Assembly: GCA_017395925.1 (NCBI GenBank)
Contig: JAFQNJ010000045.1
Location: 1-49,953 of the forward strand
Length of the DNA stretch: 49,953 nt
Origin: Ruminococcus sp.
Lineage (GTDB): Bacteria; Bacillota; Clostridia; Oscillospirales; Acutalibacteraceae
Reading direction: 5' to 3'
The notes beneath the pieces were generated by a model. The model was given only the letters and a program-made list of their open reading frames with translations. It searched no databases and was not told the origin of the DNA. Numbering within the stretch: the stretch's first letter is position 1; each line of letters begins with the position of its first letter. Below are positions 46,230-49,953 of this stretch, piece after piece. A program made the translations under genes and the position numbers.

Positions 46230-49052
46230 TTATTTTAATATTTCTTTGAGGAACTTTCCCGTATAGGATTTTTCGCACCGTGCAAGCTCCTCGGGAGTGC
46301 CTGTGAAGAGCACCTCGCCGCCTCCGTCGCCGCCCTCGGGACCCAAGTCGATGATATGGTCAGCAGTTTTGATAAGGTCCAGATTATGCTCTATAACAAC
46401 TACGGTGTTGGAATTGTCCGCAAGCTTCTGCAAAACGTCAATCAGCCTGTGGACATCCGCTGTATGAAGACCTGTTGTAGGCTCATCAAGTACATAGATA
46501 GTCCTGCCGGTTGCTCGCTTGGAAAGCTCTGTGGCAAGTTTGACACGCTGTGCCTCGCCGCCCGACAGCGTTGTGGCGGGCTGACCGATTTTAATGTAAC
46601 CGAGACCCACGTCGTAAAGGGTCTGAAGTTTTCTCTTGATTTTCGGAACACTTGAGAAGAACTCAAGTCCCTCCTCTACAGTCATCTCCAGAACATCGTA
46701 AATGGACTTGCCCTTGTACTTTACCTCCAGAGTTTCACGGTTATAGCGCCTGCCTTTGCACACATCGCAGGGCACATAGACATCGGGCAAAAAGTGCATT
46801 TCAATTTTCACAATTCCTGCACCTTCGCAGGATTCACATCTGCCGCCCTTGACGTTAAAGGAAAACCTGCCCGAGTTGAATCCGCGGAGCTTCGCCTCCT
46901 GAGTCTTTGCAAAAAGCTCGCGGATATCGGTGAACATTCCTGTGTATGTGGCGGGGTTTGAACGGGGTGTGCGACCGATGGGACTCTGGTCAATGTCGAT
47001 AATCTTATCCAGATACTCCACGCCCTTCATTGCCTTGTGTTTACCGGGAGTAGTCTTGGCACCGTTTAAATCCTTTGCCAGACGCTTGTAGAGAATCTCG
47101 TTGATAAGGGAGGATTTGTCCGAACCTGAAACGCCTGTGATACAGACAAATTTCCCAAGAGGAATTTTGACATTGATATTCTTCAGGTTATTCTGCTTTG
47201 CTCCCTGAATTTCCAGGAATTTCCCGGTACCTTCCCGATGCTTTTCGGGAACGGGAATTGAGATTTTCCCGCTTAAATATCTGCCTGTTATGGAGTTTTC
47301 GTTATCCATAATCTCACGGGCGGTTCCCTGTGCCACCACGTTGCCGCCGTGGATACCTGCACCGGGGCCGATATCAATTATGTGGTCAGCCGAAAGCATT
47401 GTATCGGTATCGTGTTCTACAACAATAACCGTATTTCCAAGGTCACGGAGATGACAGAGAGTGCCAAGGAGTTTTTCATTGTCCCTCTGATGAAGTCCGA
47501 TACTTGGCTCATCAAGGATATATAAGACACCCATAAGTGAGCTTCCTATCTGGGTTGCAAGGCGGATTCTCTGGCTCTCTCCGCCGGAGAGAGTTCCGGC
47601 ACTTCTGGAAAGAGTAAGATACCCGAGACCCACGCTCTTGAGGAATCCCAGTCGTTCCCTAATCTCCTTCACAATGGCGGAGCCGATAAGCATTTCTCTC
47701 TCCGAGAGAGGATGATTATTGATAAATTCCAGACAGTTTTCAACAGACATATCGCAGAACTGGGCAATATTAAGACCGCCCACAGTAACAGCAAGAGAGG
47801 TTTTTGACAATCTCTGTCCGTGACATTCATCACAGGGAATTGCAGACATAAAGGATTCAATTTCCTCTTTTATCCAGTTACTGGAGGTCTGCTGAAAACG
47901 TCGCTCAAGGTTATTGATAACGCCCTCAAAGGCTGCGTAATATTCACCGCCTGCATAGAGACCGGTTCGGATGAACTTCACCTTCTCCCCCTTTGTGCCG
48001 TAGAGGAGAATATCCACTATATCCTCGGGGAGTTCCTCAATAGGGGTATCCAGAGAAAATCCATAATGCTCTGAGAGGCCTGTGTAGTACATATTTGCAA
48101 TGGTGTTGCCTTCCATTGCCCAACCGCCTGCTTTGATACCGCCCTGAGCTACAGACTTGCTTCTGTCGGGGATTACCTTATCGGGGTCTATCCGCATAAA
48201 CACGCCGAGACCCGTACACTTGGGACAAGCACCGTAGGGGGCATTGAAAGAGAACATTCTGGGAGTCAGTTCATCAATACCGCTACCGTGGTCGGGACAG
48301 GCATAGCTCTGGGAAAAGAGTCTGTCCCCTTCCCCATCTACATTCACCATAATAAGTCCCGAGGAAATCTTAGAGGCAGTCTCAACGCTATCGGAAAGTC
48401 GGGAGCGGATGCCGTCCTTGACAACAAGTCGGTCAACAACTACTTCTATGTTGTGTCGTTTATTCTTCTCAATAGTGATATTTTCTGAAAGGTCGTAGAT
48501 TATTCCGTCAACTCGGACTCTCACAAATCCTGATTTTCTGGCATTTTCCAGTTCCTTCTGGAATTCACCTTTCTTGTCCCTTGCTATGGGTGCCATCACC
48601 TGAATTTTGGTACCCTGGGGAATGCTCATAACCTTGTCAACAATCTGGTCCACGGACTGCTGTTTAATTTCTTTGCCGCATACAGGACAATGAGGCACAC
48701 CCAGACGGGCATAAAGAAGTCGCAGATAGTCATATATCTCGGTAACTGTGCCCACTGTTGAGCGGGGATTCTTCGAGGTAGTTTTCTGGTCGATGGAAAT
48801 GGCAGGAGAAAGTCCGTCGATGGAGTCAACGTCGGGCTTGTCCATCTGGCCCAGAAACATTCTGGCATAGGATGAAAGGGATTCAACGTATCTTCGCTGA
48901 CCCTCTGCATATATGGTATCGAAGGCAAGAGAGGACTTTCCCGAACCCGAAAGACCTGTGATAACCACAAGTTTGTCTCTGGGGATATCAACATCAATGT
49001 TTTTAAGATTATGCTCTCTGGCACCTCTGACGGAAATGTATTTTTCTGACAT
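46230..49052 (-). CDS. uvrA: Excinuclease ABC subunit A, with altered second P-loop
   Basis: A 940-residue UvrA of normal length, the DNA-damage sensor of nucleotide excision repair. NBD1 has an intact Walker [17 protein letters not shown]. The insertion and zinc modules are present: a first zinc site as CPDHG...CPKCTGLG (His in place of the second Cys), [10 protein letters not shown], and the C-terminal [10 protein letters not shown]...[10 protein letters not shown]. Signatures are [16 protein letters not shown] and [16 protein letters not shown], with Walker [15 protein letters not shown] and [14 protein letters not shown]2's Walker A reads [12 protein letters not shown]: the glycine before Lys is Asp645 (codon GAC at 47118-47120), which would be expected to harm ATP binding there. 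AGGAGGTGACAT precedes the ATG. Confidence 0.96.
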   Translation of the reverse strand: MSEKYISVRGAREHNLKNIDVDIPRDKLVVITGLSGSGKSSLAFDTIYAEGQRRYVESLSSYARMFLGQMDKPDVDSIDGLSPAISIDQKTTSKNPRSTVGTVTEIYDYLRLLYARLGVPHCPVCGKEIKQQSVDQIVDKVMSIPQGTKIQVMAPIARDKKGEFQKELENARKSGFVRVRVDGIIYDLSENITIEKNKRHNIEVVVDRLVVKDGIRSRLSDSVETASKISSGLIMVNVDGEGDRLFSQSYACPDHGSGIDELTPRMFSFNAPYGACPKCTGLGVFMRIDPDKVIPDRSKSVAQGGIKAGGWAMEGNTIANMYYTGLSEHYGFSLDTPIEELPEDIVDILLYGTKGEKVKFIRTGLYAGGEYYAAFEGVINNLERRFQQTSSNWIKEEIESFMSAIPCDECHGQRLSKTSLAVTVGGLNIAQFCDMSVENCLEFINNHPLSEREMLIGSAIVKEIRERLGFLKSVGLGYLTLSRSAGTLSGGESQRIRLATQIGSSLMGVLYILDEPSIGLHQRDNEKLLGTLCHLRDLGNTVIVVEHDTDTMLSADHIIDIGPGAGIHGGNVVAQGTAREIMDNENSITGRYLSGKISIPVPEKHREGTGKFLEIQGAKQNNLKNINVKIPLGKFVCITGVSGSDKSSLINEILYKRLAKDLNGAKTTPGKHKAMKGVEYLDKIIDIDQSPIGRTPRSNPATYTGMFTDIRELFAKTQEAKLRGFNSGRFSFNVKGGRCESCEGAGIVKIEMHFLPDVYVPCDVCKGRRYNRETLEVKYKGKSIYDVLEMTVEEGLEFFSSVPKIKRKLQTLYDVGLGYIKIGQPATTLSGGEAQRVKLATELSKRATGRTIYVLDEPTTGLHTADVHRLIDVLQKLADNSNTVVVIEHNLDLIKTADHIIDLGPEGGDGGGEVLFTGTPEELARCEKSYTGKFLKEILK

Positions 49053-49093
49053 TATGTCACCTCCTGATACAGGAATGGAATATAGGGTAAAAT

Positions 49094-49125
49094 CGGGCGG
49101 AAACCATATTAACGGTAACCGCCCG
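49094..49125 (-). terminator. Terminator after ftsH
   Basis: The stem CGGGCGG / CCGCCCG (49094-49100 with 49119-49125) has further internal pairs (ACC/GGT) and is followed on the minus strand by ATTTTA. It begins 16 bases after the ftsH stop and ends about 41 bases before uvrA. Confidence 0.82.
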
Positions 49126-49140
49126 AAAATGATTAATTGA

Positions 49141-49953
49141 TTATTCTTCGGTTGTCTCCTCAGAAGCCTCTGTCTCCACCGGCTCCGTGAAAGTACCGTT
49201 CATCATAGCGGAAAAGTCCTCGCCGGACATCTTCTCGTGCTTCATCAGGTAACCTGCAACTTCGTGCAGTTTATCCATATTCTCATTGAGAAGTTTCTCT
49301 GAACTGCTGTATGCACCGGAGATGATGCGGTGAACCTCGGCATCAATCTTGGCGGCAGTTTCATCGGAGTATTCCTTCACCTGACCCATATCACGGCCGA
49401 TGAACACTTCGTTACTGCTTCCGCCGTAGTTGATGGGACCAAGAGCATCACTCATACCATATTTGGTAACCATAGCGCGAGCCCTTGCGGTGGCACGTTC
49501 GATATCGTTGGATGCACCTGTGGAGATATCGTGGAGAACAAGTGCCTCGGCAACGCGTCCGCTGAGGCTTACTATTATATCCTCTATCATCTCGTTGCGT
49601 GAGGAATAGGACTTATCCTCGGTGGGCAGAGGCATTGTGTATCCGCCTGCCATACCTCTGGGGATAATGGAAATCTGATGAACAGGGTCCTGAGTCTCCA
49701 GCACGTGGAACGCAATGGCGTGTCCTGCCTCGTGATATGCGGTAAGCTTCTTCTCCTTATCGGACATAACCTTGGACTTCTTCTCGGTACCCACAACAAC
49801 CTTGATGGTAGCCTCTTCAATTTCATCCATGGTGATAGCCTTCTTGCCCTTACGAGCGGTAAGGAGAGCCGCCTCATTGAGGAGGTTTGCAAGGTCTGCA
49901 CCTGTAAATCCTGCGGTTGTCTTTGCAATGGTCTTGAGTTTGACATCGGGAGC
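49141..49953 (-). CDS. ftsH: ATP-dependent zinc metalloprotease FtsH (3' part)
   Basis: The last 270 codons of a longer gene; the frame is open to the window edge, so membrane helices and most of the AAA+ domain lie outside. What is visible: the end of the AAA+ helical domain ([25 protein letters not shown]), the zinc-binding HEAGH motif in [17 protein letters not shown], the third metal ligand Asp in a segment near [16 protein letters not shown], and [13 protein letters not shown], all FtsH hallmarks. A Glu/Thr-rich tail closes it. FtsH degrades unassembled membrane proteins and regulators. A terminator follows. Confidence 0.96.
   Translation of the reverse strand, partial: APDVKLKTIAKTTAGFTGADLANLLNEAALLTARKGKKAITMDEIEEATIKVVVGTEKKSKVMSDKEKKLTAYHEAGHAIAFHVLETQDPVHQISIIPRGMAGGYTMPLPTEDKSYSSRNEMIEDIIVSLSGRVAEALVLHDISTGASNDIERATARARAMVTKYGMSDALGPINYGGSSNEVFIGRDMGQVKEYSDETAAKIDAEVHRIISGAYSSSEKLLNENMDKLHEVAGYLMKHEKMSGEDFSAMMNGTFTEPVETEASEETTEE

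Noticed and set aside
42230..46230. Attachment-site direct repeats bordering the phage-type cassette
   Set aside because: The two borders carry different hairpins (GGCGGTATACC and AGGAGAAATTGCAT stems) and I found no shared repeat long enough to be an att core.

Overview
The window looks like chromosome of a Gram-positive, monoderm gut Clostridia, most likely Oscillospiraceae/Ruminococcus-like. The evidence is Firmicutes-type leaders (alanine T-box, FMN and THF riboswitches), sigma-A promoters close to TTGACA/TATAAT, strong AGGAGG ribosome sites, LytR-CpsA-Psr proteins, the Firmicutes gene order ecfA1-ecfA2-ecfT-truA, ThyX, and dockerin-type repeats of the form DATxIQKxLAG in three different proteins. 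No insertion sequence, integrase, rRNA or CRISPR array is visible. Coding density is high; the only stretch over 300 bases without a protein gene holds the alaS T-box leader.

Layout. 1-1245: a minus-strand secreted acidic-repeat dockerin protein, divergent from a small SecB-like protein. 1666-6926 (plus): tRNA-Gly(TCC), an anchored alpha/beta hydrolase, an anchored Ntn hydrolase, a small membrane protein, a LytTR/DUF3021 pair and an ABC-F ATPase. 6935-19848 (minus): one long run of closely spaced or overlapping housekeeping genes reading ruvC-ruvA-ruvB-glmM-methyltransferase-ecfA1-ecfA2-ecfT-truA-DUF5711-cvpA-pgsA-clpE, with a good promoter before ruvC and a terminator after clpE. 20003-24891: a lipoprotein, a DUF2804 protein, two LCP cell-wall ligases and a YfbR-like nucleotidase. 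24984-29126 (plus): an M20 dipeptidase, a membrane protein, a family 2 glycosyltransferase and a LicD protein. 29133-30787 (plus): two riboswitch-controlled vitamin transporters, ribU (FMN) and folT (THF). 30963-33707 (minus): a large secreted protein with four starch-binding-like repeats and a dockerin. 33864-42275 (minus): alaS under a T-box, and thyX-tmk-DJ-1-formyl-THF cyclo-ligase-mltG-U32. 42281-46149 (minus): an isolated phage-type cassette (tail-fibre/baseplate protein, EEP-family enzyme, XhlA-like protein, GH25 lysin, holin). 46230-49953 (minus): uvrA and the 3' part of ftsH.

How genes may work together. RibU and FolT are substrate-binding S components that probably share the EcfA1-EcfA2-EcfT energising module encoded elsewhere in the window, and each is shut off by its own end product through transcription termination. 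Folate uptake (FolT), formyl-THF salvage, ThyX and Tmk form a folate/thymidylate theme. MltG, two LCP proteins, GlmM and LicD/glycosyltransferase genes concern the envelope.

The most unusual items are: (i) the phage-type cassette between uvrA and thyX, whose GH25 lysin ends in a half-dockerin and whose first gene starts just after the uvrA terminator; (ii) an Asp replacing the third Gly of the second P-loop of UvrA; (iii) the four-repeat starch-binding-like dockerin protein. All assignments come from reading the sequence and recalling family motifs; no database search was run.
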